DNA of 59,050 bases, taken from assembly GCA_945862165.1 (NCBI GenBank), contig CAMAXI010000014.1, positions 1 to 59,050 on the forward strand, read 5' to 3'. The notes below the pieces were generated by a model. It was not told the DNA's origin. It worked only from the letters and a program-made list of their open reading frames with translations, and searched no databases. Of the stretch, positions 32,618-42,177 are shown one piece after another. Position 1 is the stretch's first letter, and each line of letters opens with the position of its first letter. This stretch comes from Chryseobacterium gleum. Lineage in GTDB: Bacteria; Bacteroidota; Bacteroidia; Flavobacteriales_D; Crocinitomicaceae. The translations under genes and the position numbers were made by a program.

Positions 32618-33289
32618 TTGAAGATAGTGTTTTTTTTAAAACCCCTCCGTTTTTTAGTATTAATAGTTTGTGTGACTGTAGGTCTATCTACATTTGGACA
32701 AAATGAAACAGTAAAAGAACTAGACGAGGCTATTATCGATCCGGATTTTCAAAACAAGTATAATGCCACCTTACGAAGAATGCGACGCGTCTATCCATTA
32801 GCACTCGAAGCGGCAAGGATTGTCAAAGAACTAGATGCAGAATTAGCACAAGTTGAATCCAAACGTAAAAAACGTAAAATAACTAAGGTTTACAGTAAAG
32901 AGTTAAAAGAGAGTTATTTATATGCAATCAAAGATTTGTATATCGAAGAAGGTGTTTTATTAATGAAATTGGTTCATAGAGAAACAAACAAAACGGTTGC
33001 AGAAATTATCGCATCTTACCGTGGAAAGATTAAATCCGAATTTTACGATCAAGTAGGGAGGATATGGAAACAAGATTTAGATGCAACGTATGACGTTAAA
33101 AAGGAATGGATTACAGAGATGATTATTCGTCAAATTAATACTAATGAAATTAGTTTTGATTTTGCACTTAAAAAACCAAGTAAAGAAGACTATAAAAACG
33201 CGATGAAAGTATACCGTGCAGATAAAAGAATTGCACGAAAATTAATTAGGCAACGAAAACGCGCTGCAAGTGATTCTAGTGAAGAATAA
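32618..33289 (+). CDS. DUF4294 family secreted protein
   Basis: About 223 residues with a hydrophobic signal-like N-terminus ending GLSTFGQ. The body contains KYNATLRRMRRVYPLALEAA, KELKESYLYAIKDLYIEEG and LVHRETNKTVAEIIASYRGK, the DUF4294 pattern, followed by a basic tail. The function is unknown; the family is confined to Bacteroidota. There is no ATG, so a TTG (32618) or GTG (32627) start must be used. It is divergent from the lipoprotein gene with only 28 bases between them. Confidence 0.85.
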   Translation: MKIVFFLKPLRFLVLIVCVTVGLSTFGQNETVKELDEAIIDPDFQNKYNATLRRMRRVYPLALEAARIVKELDAELAQVESKRKKRKITKVYSKELKESYLYAIKDLYIEEGVLLMKLVHRETNKTVAEIIASYRGKIKSEFYDQVGRIWKQDLDATYDVKKEWITEMIIRQINTNEISFDFALKKPSKEDYKNAMKVYRADKRIARKLIRQRKRAASDSSEE

Positions 33290-33332
33290 TTCGTTAGATG
33301 ATATGACAAACATTTCCAATTAAATTAGTAGA

Positions 33333-33752
33333 ATGAATTTTAGCAAGATACCTTTAGAAAAAATGAATCAAATGAATTCTAATACACTCATGGAAGTACT
33401 TGGAATTGAATACGTAGAAGCTGGAGAAAATTATATTTGCGCGCGCATGCCGGTCGATAAAAGAACGCATCAACCGATGGGATTGCTACATGGTGGTGCT
33501 TCTGCTGCTTTGGTTGAAACAATTGGTTCGCTTGGTTCTGCAATGATTTGCGATCTTTCGAAAGAATATCCAGTTGGACTAGAGGTAAATACGAATCATA
33601 TTGGTGGAGTAAAAGAGGGGAGTGTCATTGGTAAAGGCGTGTTAATACACCAAGGAAAAAAAACACACATTTGGCAAGTTGATATTCACGAAGAACAATC
33701 CCAAAGACACATTGCTACTGGTAGATTGACTGTAATGATCATCCAAAAGTAA
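33333..33752 (+). CDS. Hotdog-fold thioesterase (PaaI/YdiI type)
   Basis: A 139-residue hotdog-fold acyl-CoA thioesterase. The active-site region is QPMGLLHGGASAALVETIGS, with the catalytic glutamate in VETIGS and a conserved VGLEVNTNHIGGV. It is followed after 6 bases by isochorismate synthase, so it probably hydrolyses 1,4-dihydroxy-2-naphthoyl-CoA in menaquinone synthesis (MenI role). The assignment to that substrate comes from context only. Confidence 0.85.
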   Translation: MNFSKIPLEKMNQMNSNTLMEVLGIEYVEAGENYICARMPVDKRTHQPMGLLHGGASAALVETIGSLGSAMICDLSKEYPVGLEVNTNHIGGVKEGSVIGKGVLIHQGKKTHIWQVDIHEEQSQRHIATGRLTVMIIQK

Positions 33753-33758
33753 TTAATA

Positions 33759-34736
33759 ATGGATTTTTTAACCTATCGTTTTCCAAGGAAAGAAGTAATT
33801 CGGCAAACAGGTGCACTTAAAGAAATAACTCCAACTGAAAATACGGAGGGATTTGTATTCTCCAATTTTGAAGCAACTGTTTTTTATGGTTTTCATCCGG
33901 ATGAAGCACATTCTGATAAAATTGTTGATTTTCATTGTTTAAACGATAGACCCTATGTGTATACCACACGCGAATATTTGCTACAAGCACATTCTTTCTT
34001 AAATGGTATCCAGCAATTAGGATTGGATAAAGCGGTTTTTTCACGTATAAAAAGTAGAACATTTCCGTTAACAGAAGCAGAAAATTTATTTTTAGAACTG
34101 TGTCAAACCTATCCAAAAGCCTGTGTGTATCTATTGAGTTCAGAAATATTAGGGACTTGGATTGGTGCTACTCCCGAAATTTTAGTAGAAATACACCAAG
34201 GTCAATTATTTACAATGTCTTTGGCAGGGACAAAAAAATCAAGTACTAAAACGGAATGGGGGGGTAAAGAAATGAAAGAACAAGCGTATGTAACTTCTTT
34301 TATGGAAGAAAATTTAAAACGTTTAAATGTTCAAAATATTGAATTACAAGGGCCTTATGATTATCAAGCTGGTCCAGTAACCCATTTGAGAACAGATATT
34401 TGTGGGGTTTCTGAAAATATTCCAACCATCGAAATTGTAAAAGGATTACATCCAACACCTGCAGTTAGCGGATTACCTCAAAAAGCTGCAATGGAATTAA
34501 TTTCTTCCGTGGAATACCATCATCGAATGCTTTATACTGGAATAGTTGGTTGGTTAGGGAAAGCGCATACACGACTATTTGTAAATTTACGTTGTGCACA
34601 ACTACAAGAAAATGAAGCTTTTTTATATTTAGGCGGCGGATTTACCATTGAATCTATCCCTGAACTAGAACTGGATGAAACGGAAAATAAAAGTAAAACG
34701 CTCATTGTTTGTATGGAGAAAATTCTAAGAAAATAA
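33759..34736 (+). CDS. menF: Isochorismate synthase
   Basis: A 325-residue chorismate-binding enzyme converting chorismate to isochorismate, the first step of menaquinone synthesis. Motifs are LGTWIGATPEILVE, MSLAGTKK, VTHLRTDICG, GLHPTPAVSGLPQ and YTGIVGWLG. The N-terminus is shorter and more variable than in E. coli MenF, as in other Bacteroidota. It is preceded directly by the thioesterase gene. menD is not in the window. Confidence 0.9.
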   Translation: MDFLTYRFPRKEVIRQTGALKEITPTENTEGFVFSNFEATVFYGFHPDEAHSDKIVDFHCLNDRPYVYTTREYLLQAHSFLNGIQQLGLDKAVFSRIKSRTFPLTEAENLFLELCQTYPKACVYLLSSEILGTWIGATPEILVEIHQGQLFTMSLAGTKKSSTKTEWGGKEMKEQAYVTSFMEENLKRLNVQNIELQGPYDYQAGPVTHLRTDICGVSENIPTIEIVKGLHPTPAVSGLPQKAAMELISSVEYHHRMLYTGIVGWLGKAHTRLFVNLRCAQLQENEAFLYLGGGFTIESIPELELDETENKSKTLIVCMEKILRK

Positions 34737-34739
34737 CCT

Positions 34740-34747
34740 TACTTTTG
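34740..34747 (+). promoter_or_regulatory. -7 element before dapF
   Basis: TACTTTTG, a consensus match, 3 bases after the menF stop; the -33 half is not at the usual spacing. It indicates that dapF may start its own transcript. Confidence 0.45.
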
Positions 34748-34766
34748 CAAACATTAAATGGAGAAG

Positions 34767-35549
34767 ATGAATATTCATTTTTATAAATATCAGGGGACAG
34801 GAAATGATTTTGTTATGCTCGATAATCGCAATGGAATCTACGATTTTGTTGGGGTTAATGAAATTAAAAAAATCTGTGATAGACGATTTGGTGTTGGTGC
34901 GGATGGCTTGATAAAAATAAACGCACATCGAACTTTAGCATTTGAAATGGACTATTACAATTCGGACGGTTCCAAAAGTTTTTGTGGAAATGGAGCCCGT
35001 TGTACGATTGCATTCGCCGATTTTCTTGGTGTTAATTGTGAAAATGTTGATTTTTGGGCAATTGATGGTAGTCATACAGCAACACTTCAGGAGCAAAAAG
35101 TTGCGCTTGCAATGAATAATGTGTTCGAAATTCACGAAGTTGCCTCAGATTATTTGTTACATACTGGTTCTCCACATTACATTCAATTTGTGGATAATGT
35201 ACAGCAAGTAGACGTATATACAAGAGGAAAAGGGATTCGTAATCAAGAGAACTATAAGCTAGAAGGGGTAAACGTTAATTTTGTACAGGTAATTAATGAA
35301 CAGGAATTATTTGTTCGCACCTATGAACGAGGGGTAGAAGATGAAACTTTGTCTTGCGGAACTGGCGTCACTGCTGCTGTTTTGGCCTATGGATATAAAA
35401 TAGGATTAAAAGATAAACAAACAATTCGTGTTAAAACATTGGGTGGAGAATTGGAAGTGGTATTTCGTATGCAAGAACATGGTCAATTCGATGAAATACA
35501 TTTAATAGGTCCAGCAAAACAAGTATTTAAAGGGGAGGTGGATGTCTGA
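34767..35549 (+). CDS. dapF: Diaminopimelate epimerase
   Basis: Converts LL- to meso-diaminopimelate for lysine and peptidoglycan. The two catalytic cysteines are in SFCGNGARC and LSCGTGVTA. Other family motifs are FYKYQGTGNDFVMLDNR and the GSPHYIQF region. The start at 34767 (MNIHFYKYQGTG) fits the family; an in-frame ATG three codons earlier (34758) is possible. The end overlaps the next gene by 8 bases. Confidence 0.95.
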   Translation: MNIHFYKYQGTGNDFVMLDNRNGIYDFVGVNEIKKICDRRFGVGADGLIKINAHRTLAFEMDYYNSDGSKSFCGNGARCTIAFADFLGVNCENVDFWAIDGSHTATLQEQKVALAMNNVFEIHEVASDYLLHTGSPHYIQFVDNVQQVDVYTRGKGIRNQENYKLEGVNVNFVQVINEQELFVRTYERGVEDETLSCGTGVTAAVLAYGYKIGLKDKQTIRVKTLGGELEVVFRMQEHGQFDEIHLIGPAKQVFKGEVDV

Positions 35550-36045
35550 TTGGCTGTTAGAAAAATATTTAAGTGTACATCCGAAGTTCAATTCAAATGA
35601 GTTGACTATTTGGGTGTTGCATGCCGATAAAACACCTCCGCATATTGGAATCTCTGTAGAAGATGCATTCTTTAGTCTGAAAATAAATGGCAAAGATGAG
35701 GCCTTAGAAGTGCAATCTTTGGTTCATATTATACATAAAAAACAAATTCCTACGCTAGCGATTACATTGAATATGCCAATGCCGCTAAACCAGGTGAAAT
35801 CCATTTTTCAAAATTTTGGAACTAAAATAGGAACGAATGAAACGTGTCTATCGCCCATAATTAAACTATTAACACCTGAATTAGAAGATTTAATAGTAAT
35901 AGAGTTATTGACAGAATTAGATAAAAATGAACAAATAAAAAGTATTTATGGGTACCACCTACCGAATGGATACACAGGAATTCCAAACTATTCACGCGAA
36001 ATAATTCAACAAAGAATACATGCAGTACAACCTTCTGAACGCTAA
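35542..36045 (+). CDS. Protein of unknown function between dapF and a GNAT gene
   Basis: A 167-residue soluble protein with no signal peptide. Segments such as LTIWVLHADKTPPHIGISVEDAFF and PTLAITLNMPMPLNQVKSIF look like a mixed alpha/beta fold; I do not recognise a family. A purine-rich GGGGAGG lies a few bases before the ATG, an unusually good Shine-Dalgarno for this genome. It overlaps dapF by 8 bases and the acetyltransferase by 26 bases, so it belongs to the block containing dapF and mltG. Confidence 0.7.
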   Translation: MSDWLLEKYLSVHPKFNSNELTIWVLHADKTPPHIGISVEDAFFSLKINGKDEALEVQSLVHIIHKKQIPTLAITLNMPMPLNQVKSIFQNFGTKIGTNETCLSPIIKLLTPELEDLIVIELLTELDKNEQIKSIYGYHLPNGYTGIPNYSREIIQQRIHAVQPSER

Positions 36046-36553
36046 TACTATTTACTTACGTCCTGTGGAACCAAGCGATGCAAATACAATATTGCTTTGG
36101 GAAAATAATCCAGAAAACTGGCGTGTGAGTGGGACGGAAGCACCTTTTTCACTACACGGGATTCTAGAATATATTAACAGCATCCAAAATTTTAGAAGTT
36201 CCGGTGAATTACGACTAATTATTTGCAAAAATGAAACCAATATGCCTATTGGTACGTTAGACTTATTTGAAGCGAATTTTAAGCATGGTCGTGCAGGTAT
36301 CGGTATTTTAATTGCGGATAAAAATGAACGGAATAAAGGATATGCAAGCGAAGCACTGGAGATTATAAAACGGTATGCAAATGAGGTACTTGAGTTTTAT
36401 AATTTAACTGCGAATGTATTAGAAGATAATGAATCTAGTATCGCACTTTTTGAAACTGCAGGTTTCGAATTAGTTGGTGTGAGAAAAAACTGGTTCTATG
36501 AAAGAGGTAAAAGAATTAATGAAAGAATTTATCAAATATGCTTAAAAAAATAG
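36020..36553 (+). CDS. GNAT family N-acetyltransferase
   Basis: A 177-residue GNAT enzyme of the RimJ/RimL/SpeG-like group. The acetyl-CoA motif is GIGILIADKNERNKGYASEALEI; a C-terminal motif is NESSIALFETAGFELVGVRK. The substrate (polyamine, protein N-terminus or amino sugar) is not clear. It overlaps both neighbours (26 and 16 bases). Confidence 0.88.
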   Translation: MQYNLLNANTIYLRPVEPSDANTILLWENNPENWRVSGTEAPFSLHGILEYINSIQNFRSSGELRLIICKNETNMPIGTLDLFEANFKHGRAGIGILIADKNERNKGYASEALEIIKRYANEVLEFYNLTANVLEDNESSIALFETAGFELVGVRKNWFYERGKRINERIYQICLKK

Positions 36554-37590
36554 GAATAGCTGTAGCGGTAATAGTTGTATTAGTAGGGATTTTTGTAGGA
36601 CCAAAGATTGCTGTATTTATTGCTGGACAAACAAAAACCGTTAACAAGGAAACGAAAGATTTTTATTACAATGCGATTGTTGGATTAGATGGCTTGTCAG
36701 AGCAACTTTTTAATCAAGGTGTCATTGAGGATAAAGCAGATTTCATCAAAGTAGGAGAATACAAAAATCTGGATAATAGTACCTTGGCAAGTGGTCGTTA
36801 CCGTATCGAACCGAGGACCAATTTTAGAACTTTATTAAATGGATTTACCAAAAATTCTGCTGGAAATGGAAATGCAGAAGTGGAAGTCGAAGTTACATTT
36901 AATAATTGTCGCGACATCTATCAATTGGCGGGTAAAGTGTCTAAAATGATTATGGTGGATAGCTCAAAATTAGTTGCTGAAATTTTGAAACCGAGCATGC
37001 TAGCACGTTTGAATTTCACCGTTGAAACAGTTCCAGCTTTATTTTTACCGAATACATACCGTATGTTCTACGATGTTTCACCAGAAGCATTTATTGAAAG
37101 AATGGAAGCAAATTACAATGCTTTTTGGAACGATACACGTTTAGCAAAACTTAAAAAATTAGATTTTAAACGCAGAGACCAAGTAGTAACTTTGGCAAGT
37201 ATCGTTTATTCCGAACAAGCAAAAAACAAAGAAGAATGGCCAGTTATTGCTGGATTATATTTAAATCGATTAGATGAAGGAATGAAATTACAATCCGATC
37301 CAACATTTAAATTTTGTTGGGGAGATAAACTAGCTGGAGTGCAACGTTTAACATTCGAACACAGAGAAATTGATTGTGATTACAATACGTATATGCATAA
37401 AGGCTTACCTCCAGGGCCTATTTGCATTCCTCCTTCGGAAGTAGTAGATGCTGTTTTATCTCCAAATAATAATAAGTATTTGTACATGTGTGCAAAACCA
37501 GATTATACTGGAAGACATGATTTTACGGTTACCTACGAAGAACATAAAGGGAATGCCACTAAATTCCAACGTTGGATTGCTAAACAATAA
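36538..37590 (+). CDS. mltG: Endolytic transglycosylase MltG
   Basis: A 350-residue inner-membrane protein with one N-terminal helix (IGIAVAVIVVLVGIFVG), a LysM-like region, and the YceG/MltG domain. The catalytic glutamate lies in TLASIVYSEQAKN, followed by VIAGLYLNRLDEGMKLQSDP and the GLPPGPICIPP motif. It cleaves nascent glycan strands and ends their extension. It overlaps the GNAT gene by 16 bases and shares the block with dapF, so the operon links precursor synthesis to glycan processing. Confidence 0.93.
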   Translation: MLKKIGIAVAVIVVLVGIFVGPKIAVFIAGQTKTVNKETKDFYYNAIVGLDGLSEQLFNQGVIEDKADFIKVGEYKNLDNSTLASGRYRIEPRTNFRTLLNGFTKNSAGNGNAEVEVEVTFNNCRDIYQLAGKVSKMIMVDSSKLVAEILKPSMLARLNFTVETVPALFLPNTYRMFYDVSPEAFIERMEANYNAFWNDTRLAKLKKLDFKRRDQVVTLASIVYSEQAKNKEEWPVIAGLYLNRLDEGMKLQSDPTFKFCWGDKLAGVQRLTFEHREIDCDYNTYMHKGLPPGPICIPPSEVVDAVLSPNNNKYLYMCAKPDYTGRHDFTVTYEEHKGNATKFQRWIAKQ

Positions 37591-37593
37591 ATC

Positions 37594-38235
37594 ATGGAGT
37601 TTATCGACGAAAAATTAGATGAGTATGTTTGCGCACACACCAGTGTGGAGTCTGATTTATTGTATAAACTGAACCGGGAAACGCATTTAAAAATTCTTCA
37701 ACCAAGAATGTTGAGTGGACATTTTCAGGGGAGAGTGTTAAGTATGTTTTCTAAAATGATTCAGCCAAAACGTATTTTAGAATTAGGAACCTATACCGGT
37801 TATTCTGCTTTGTGTTTATTGGAAGGATTGCAAGAGGAAGGGGAATTAATCACTGTGGATTGCAATGTTGAATTGGAAGATTTTGCTGCTAGTCATTTTG
37901 CAAATCACGTGCGTAAAAATGCGATTAAACAATTAGTCGGAGATGCGATGGATATAATTCCAACTTTAGTTGGTAACTTTGATTTAGTTTTTATAGATGC
38001 GGATAAAGATAATTACTTAAATTATTATAATCTGTTAATCGATAAAATTCCAAGTGGAGGATATTTATTAGCAGACAACGTTCTTTGGTCTGGTAAAGTG
38101 GTGGATGAAAAAAGCAATAATGATAAAGATACAATAGCGATTAAAGCATTTAATTTGTTTGTACAAAACGATGACCGTGTGGAAAATGTGATGCTTCCAA
38201 TTCGAGATGGATTATTAATGATTCGAAAAAATTAA
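37594..38235 (+). CDS. Class I SAM O-methyltransferase (CCoAOMT-like)
   Basis: A 213-residue methyltransferase. The SAM-binding motif is ILELGTYTGYSALCLLEGL; the metal-site region is LVFIDADKDNYLNYY with GYLLADNVLWSGKVV. The fold is that of caffeoyl-CoA O-methyltransferase-like enzymes; the bacterial substrate is unknown. It starts 3 bases after mltG. Confidence 0.88.
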   Translation: MEFIDEKLDEYVCAHTSVESDLLYKLNRETHLKILQPRMLSGHFQGRVLSMFSKMIQPKRILELGTYTGYSALCLLEGLQEEGELITVDCNVELEDFAASHFANHVRKNAIKQLVGDAMDIIPTLVGNFDLVFIDADKDNYLNYYNLLIDKIPSGGYLLADNVLWSGKVVDEKSNNDKDTIAIKAFNLFVQNDDRVENVMLPIRDGLLMIRKN

Positions 38236-38249
38236 AAGGAGTGAAAAGG

Positions 38250-39200
38250 ATGTCAAATGATAAGCGAAAATGGATTGGATACCTTGGTATCTTCCTGCTT
38301 TTTATTTGTATATCTTCAAGTGTTAATAGTCAAACACATACGGTTAAAACGATTGTTTACAATACGCTAGTTTTAAATTCATCGAAATTATTAATGAAAA
38401 ATGCACATTTTGGAATTAAAGCCACTATCATAAAAGGAGATGAAAAAGGGCATGTTATTTATTCCGAAATTCTTAAAGGACAAACCAACGTCAAAGGGAA
38501 TTTAGCGATAGATATAGGGGTTGGTTATGTGGTGGCAGGTAAATATTCAAATTTTGACATCACAAGTGGTACATATATGATTAAATTAGAAATGGATCCA
38601 CATGGAGGAACAAATTACACCATTAATATCACTAGACCTTTTGTCAACCTTGCAAAAGGAACAACAGCACCTTTTAAATTTAGTATAGGTTCTAGAGTAA
38701 TCGCAAAACGTTATGTTGGAGAACTTTATGGTGGAGGGATTATTTTTCATTTAAGTAAAGACTCCCTAGGAAATGACCATGGATTAATAGCTAGCTTACA
38801 AGATTTAAGTACCTCTGCAAAATGGGGTTTATCTGGAATTGATTTTTATGGGTTTAAAAACGCTTCAGATGGAAAAGACAACTTTAAAGCAATGTTGAAT
38901 AATGGAGCAGAACCAGGTACAGCAGCGCGTATTGTTGAAAAATACCAACATGATGGATATAAAGATTGGTACTTACCTGCGCTAAAAGAGCTTTTAATAC
39001 TTTATCAAGTAAAAGACTTAATAGATAAAACGTTAGATACCGACAAAAATGAAAAAACTAAAGGTTTAGAACGCAAACACTATTGGACATCAACAGGATA
39101 TAGCGCATCGACATCTTGGTTTTTTAGCTTCTACAATGGAGGTGCTACAAACTATGGAAAAAACTACGTGTTCAACGTAAGGGCAATTAGAGCTTTTTAA
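38250..39200 (+). CDS. Secreted protein with Lcl C-terminal (DUF1566-like) domain
   Basis: About 316 residues. The N-terminal segment has a hydrophobic signal (WIGYLGIFLLFICISSSVNSQ). The C-terminal half (from about GELYGGGIIFHLSKDSLG) matches DUF1566/Lcl_C domains, with YKDWYLPALKELLILYQ and a YWTSTGYSAST motif. These resemble C-type-lectin-like modules of surface proteins. A GTG three codons earlier (38241) is a possible start. The last bases overlap the stop codon of the convergent yqgE gene. Confidence 0.8.
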   Translation: MSNDKRKWIGYLGIFLLFICISSSVNSQTHTVKTIVYNTLVLNSSKLLMKNAHFGIKATIIKGDEKGHVIYSEILKGQTNVKGNLAIDIGVGYVVAGKYSNFDITSGTYMIKLEMDPHGGTNYTINITRPFVNLAKGTTAPFKFSIGSRVIAKRYVGELYGGGIIFHLSKDSLGNDHGLIASLQDLSTSAKWGLSGIDFYGFKNASDGKDNFKAMLNNGAEPGTAARIVEKYQHDGYKDWYLPALKELLILYQVKDLIDKTLDTDKNEKTKGLERKHYWTSTGYSASTSWFFSFYNGGATNYGKNYVFNVRAIRAF

Positions 39201-39775
39201 TTTTCATTTGGATTCATCGGGAAGTTAGAAATCAACTTATATTTATCTCCTAATTTCCCCAGGAAATATTTCCAAGGATCTTCTAAATTAGTATTCATTA
39301 TTTCGTTTAAAGAGTCAATTTCTGAAACAATCCAGATATTATCTGCAATCTCTTCTTCTAATTGTTTAGATTCCCAGCCAGAGTAACCCAGGAAAAAACG
39401 AATTTCACACTTCTCAAACTGTTCTTCTTTTACAATCTTTGCAAGTTGATCAAAATCACCACCAATAAAAATTCCTTTTTGTAATTCAATACTCTCATTT
39501 AAATCATGACCAATAGTGTGAAGGAAATATAAACTTTCTGTCTCTACAGGTCCTCCTAAACTCATTTGTACCATAATTTCAGGAAAGTCTGGATTCAAAT
39601 CTTGGATGTTGATTTCTACTAAATGATTCAAAACAAATCCAAAGCTACCTTCCTTGGAATGTTCACATAAATAAACCACAGATCGTTCAAAATATTCATC
39701 GCCAACAAACGGATCAGAGATTAATATCCTTCCTTTTTTTGGTTTCAGTTGATTGGTAAACGAAATATCTAACAC
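39197..39775 (-). CDS. YqgE/AlgH family protein
   Basis: A 192-residue member of the YqgE/AlgH (DUF179) family. Motifs include KPKKGRILISDPFVGDEYF, GSFGFVLNH, MSLGGPVE and YSGWESKQLEEEI. The biochemical role is unknown; in some bacteria it influences the transcription of secreted polymers. It is preceded on the minus strand by a TATTTTTG element (39793-39800). It stops within the stop codon of the convergent gene. Confidence 0.92.
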   Translation of the reverse strand: MLDISFTNQLKPKKGRILISDPFVGDEYFERSVVYLCEHSKEGSFGFVLNHLVEINIQDLNPDFPEIMVQMSLGGPVETESLYFLHTIGHDLNESIELQKGIFIGGDFDQLAKIVKEEQFEKCEIRFFLGYSGWESKQLEEEIADNIWIVSEIDSLNEIMNTNLEDPWKYFLGKLGDKYKLISNFPMNPNEN

Positions 39776-39810
39776 GTGATTTTTTTGAAGAACAAAAATA
39801 CGAATTAATA

Positions 39811-42177
39811 CTAAAATTTGAAACTCATTCCCAAACTTGGAAGTATTGGGAATTGATAAATAGTATTGTTGGTTACACGATTTACATAAAAAATATTTTT
39901 TCGATCATAGGCATTAGTCACACTACCAACAATTTCCAAGACATACTTATCTTTAAACTTGTAATTTTTCTTAACAGTTATATCTAATCGGTGGTAATAT
40001 GGCAAACGCTCACTGTTGAAATTACCAAGGATAATTCCCATCGATTGTTGATTTGTAGTACTTACATTCGTTGTTATCCCAGAAGGAAAAGATTCATTTT
40101 GGTAAAACCCAGCGGTTGGAGTAAAAGGTAAACCAGAACCTAAATTCCAACGAAGATTTAATTCGAGTGTTTTCTTTGCACCAAACAAATAACTTGTTAC
40201 GACATTAATATTGTGTCTACGGTCGAAAACAGGTGCGTATGTTCGTGTACCATCCCAGCGTGTTGATTTTCCATAGGAATATACCGTCCAGATAAATAAA
40301 CGATTTTTAGAAAACTTTAATAAAGCATCAAATCCATAGGTTTTTGCAGTCTCAATAATAAAATCCTTTTTAAGAACATCGGGCTTATTATACGAAGAAG
40401 CATCATTTTCATCATATTGTTTGTTCGCGTTAATGTTACTCAACTGTGGGAAATATTTATAATAACCTTCTAAATTCACCGTGAAGTAGTTTCCTAAATC
40501 AATTTCAGTACCTAAGATTGCGTGCCAAGAATATTGAATAGCACTTTTTACATCACTAGTTGTTCCGTCTTCATGGGTAAGCGTTGCCTGAAAATTCGTT
40601 GGAGCAGACAACAAACCATTAAATAAATTTACGACATCTTTGTCGGAAGAAGTAGAAGTGAAATTTTGTGAATATTTTCCGCCAGAAAATTTAAATCGCA
40701 ATTTTTCCATTGCATTCCATTTAATCCCCAAACGTGGTTCAGGTGAAATTACTCCCCTAGAAATATATCCTTGGGTTCTAAAGCCAGGTTGAAAAACCCA
40801 CTTCCCTTTAATTAATTTATAGTTGATATAGGAACTAACTTCGAAAGTGGTATTCTCATCACTTATTTTAGCCGCAAGCTCGTTATAGGTGGTGTAATTT
40901 GTGTTAAAAGCATTAATACATACACCGACATCTAATTGCCCTTCATTCTTTTTGAAATAACTGAAATCAAAACCTAATTCAGCACCACCAATAGAACTTG
41001 TACGTTCTTGCATGTTTTGTTCTTTAAATCCGAGTGTGTAATTTGAAGCATTCACATGTCCGCGTATGAGGGCTGCAGAACTACTAGGTACTACTATAAA
41101 ATTTATACCTCCACCTTTTTGGGTGAAATTTAAATCTGCTAAAACTGAATTTTTAGAATCCATATCCATATACGTTGCTTTATCCGAATTGTTAAATCCG
41201 AAAAAACTAAATTTAGACCCTCCTCCCGCATTTAGCGTTATTTTCCCATAATAATCCCCGAAATTGTAGGGTAAACCATTTCCATTATTTATTCCTGGGT
41301 ATAAACTTTTGGAAGTGAAATCAAGTAAGGATTGTTTTGCGGAAAACACGTAAGAACCCAATGCTGAACCATCTTCTTTTAATTTACCCATTGGACCTTC
41401 CAGTACTACTTTCCCCATAAATGGACTCACAGAAACCTTTCCTCCAAAGGATTTACGATTACCATCCCGATAGGAAATGTCCATAATAGAGGAAATTCTA
41501 CCGCCATAACGCGCGTCAAAACCTCCCGTATATACGTCTACATTTTTCACTAATTCTGTTTCAAAAATAGAAAAGAACCCGATAGAGTGGAAGGGATTGT
41601 AAATGGTGACACCGTCTAATAAAACTTTGTTTTGAATTGGCGTTCCTCCTCGCACATAGATTTGTCCGCCTTGATCTCCGGTTGTAACTACTCCTGGTGT
41701 AACACTAAATGCACCAACAATGTCATTCTCGCCACCAATACTAGGGATTCGTTCTAAACTTTTTTTGTCCAGTTTAATATGCGACATGTTAACTTCCGTT
41801 GTTTTCTTTTTTGCGTCAACATTAACTCTTGCAACACTTAATTCTTTGCTTACAATTTCTTTGATTAACTCATATTTCTTCTGTAATATTTGCGAGGATG
41901 CTTCAAGTAAGATCGTATCTTTTAGTGTTTCATAGATAGTACTTTCAATACTTACATAATACGTTCCTGCTTTTAGTTTTGGTATGGAGAAAAATCCATT
42001 TACATCGGTAACAGCACCTGAAAATTCGTTACTGGTTGAATAAATTTTAATTTTTTGAAAAGGGATAACTTCTCCAGAAGCCTTTTCGTAAATAAAACCT
42101 CTGAAAATGGATTCTTGGCTCGTCGCGTAACACGAAAACACCACTAAAAATAAAAATAGCGAATAAATCTTATACAT
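39811..42177 (-). CDS. TonB-dependent receptor with carboxypeptidase-regulatory-like N-domain
   Basis: About 788 residues. A signal peptide (MYKIYSLFLFLVVFSCYATSQ) precedes a CarboxypepD_reg-like domain (IFRGFIYEKASGEVIPFQKI), then a plug (SIGGENDIVGAFSVTPGVVTTG, IYVRGGTPIQNKVLLDGVTIYN) and a beta-barrel that ends SLGMSFKF with a terminal Phe. The start at 42177 puts the signal peptide at the N-terminus; an in-frame ATG 15 codons earlier would not. It overlaps mazG by 8 bases. The ligand is unknown. Confidence 0.9.
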   Translation of the reverse strand: MYKIYSLFLFLVVFSCYATSQESIFRGFIYEKASGEVIPFQKIKIYSTSNEFSGAVTDVNGFFSIPKLKAGTYYVSIESTIYETLKDTILLEASSQILQKKYELIKEIVSKELSVARVNVDAKKKTTEVNMSHIKLDKKSLERIPSIGGENDIVGAFSVTPGVVTTGDQGGQIYVRGGTPIQNKVLLDGVTIYNPFHSIGFFSIFETELVKNVDVYTGGFDARYGGRISSIMDISYRDGNRKSFGGKVSVSPFMGKVVLEGPMGKLKEDGSALGSYVFSAKQSLLDFTSKSLYPGINNGNGLPYNFGDYYGKITLNAGGGSKFSFFGFNNSDKATYMDMDSKNSVLADLNFTQKGGGINFIVVPSSSAALIRGHVNASNYTLGFKEQNMQERTSSIGGAELGFDFSYFKKNEGQLDVGVCINAFNTNYTTYNELAAKISDENTTFEVSSYINYKLIKGKWVFQPGFRTQGYISRGVISPEPRLGIKWNAMEKLRFKFSGGKYSQNFTSTSSDKDVVNLFNGLLSAPTNFQATLTHEDGTTSDVKSAIQYSWHAILGTEIDLGNYFTVNLEGYYKYFPQLSNINANKQYDENDASSYNKPDVLKKDFIIETAKTYGFDALLKFSKNRLFIWTVYSYGKSTRWDGTRTYAPVFDRRHNINVVTSYLFGAKKTLELNLRWNLGSGLPFTPTAGFYQNESFPSGITTNVSTTNQQSMGIILGNFNSERLPYYHRLDITVKKNYKFKDKYVLEIVGSVTNAYDRKNIFYVNRVTNNTIYQFPILPSLGMSFKF

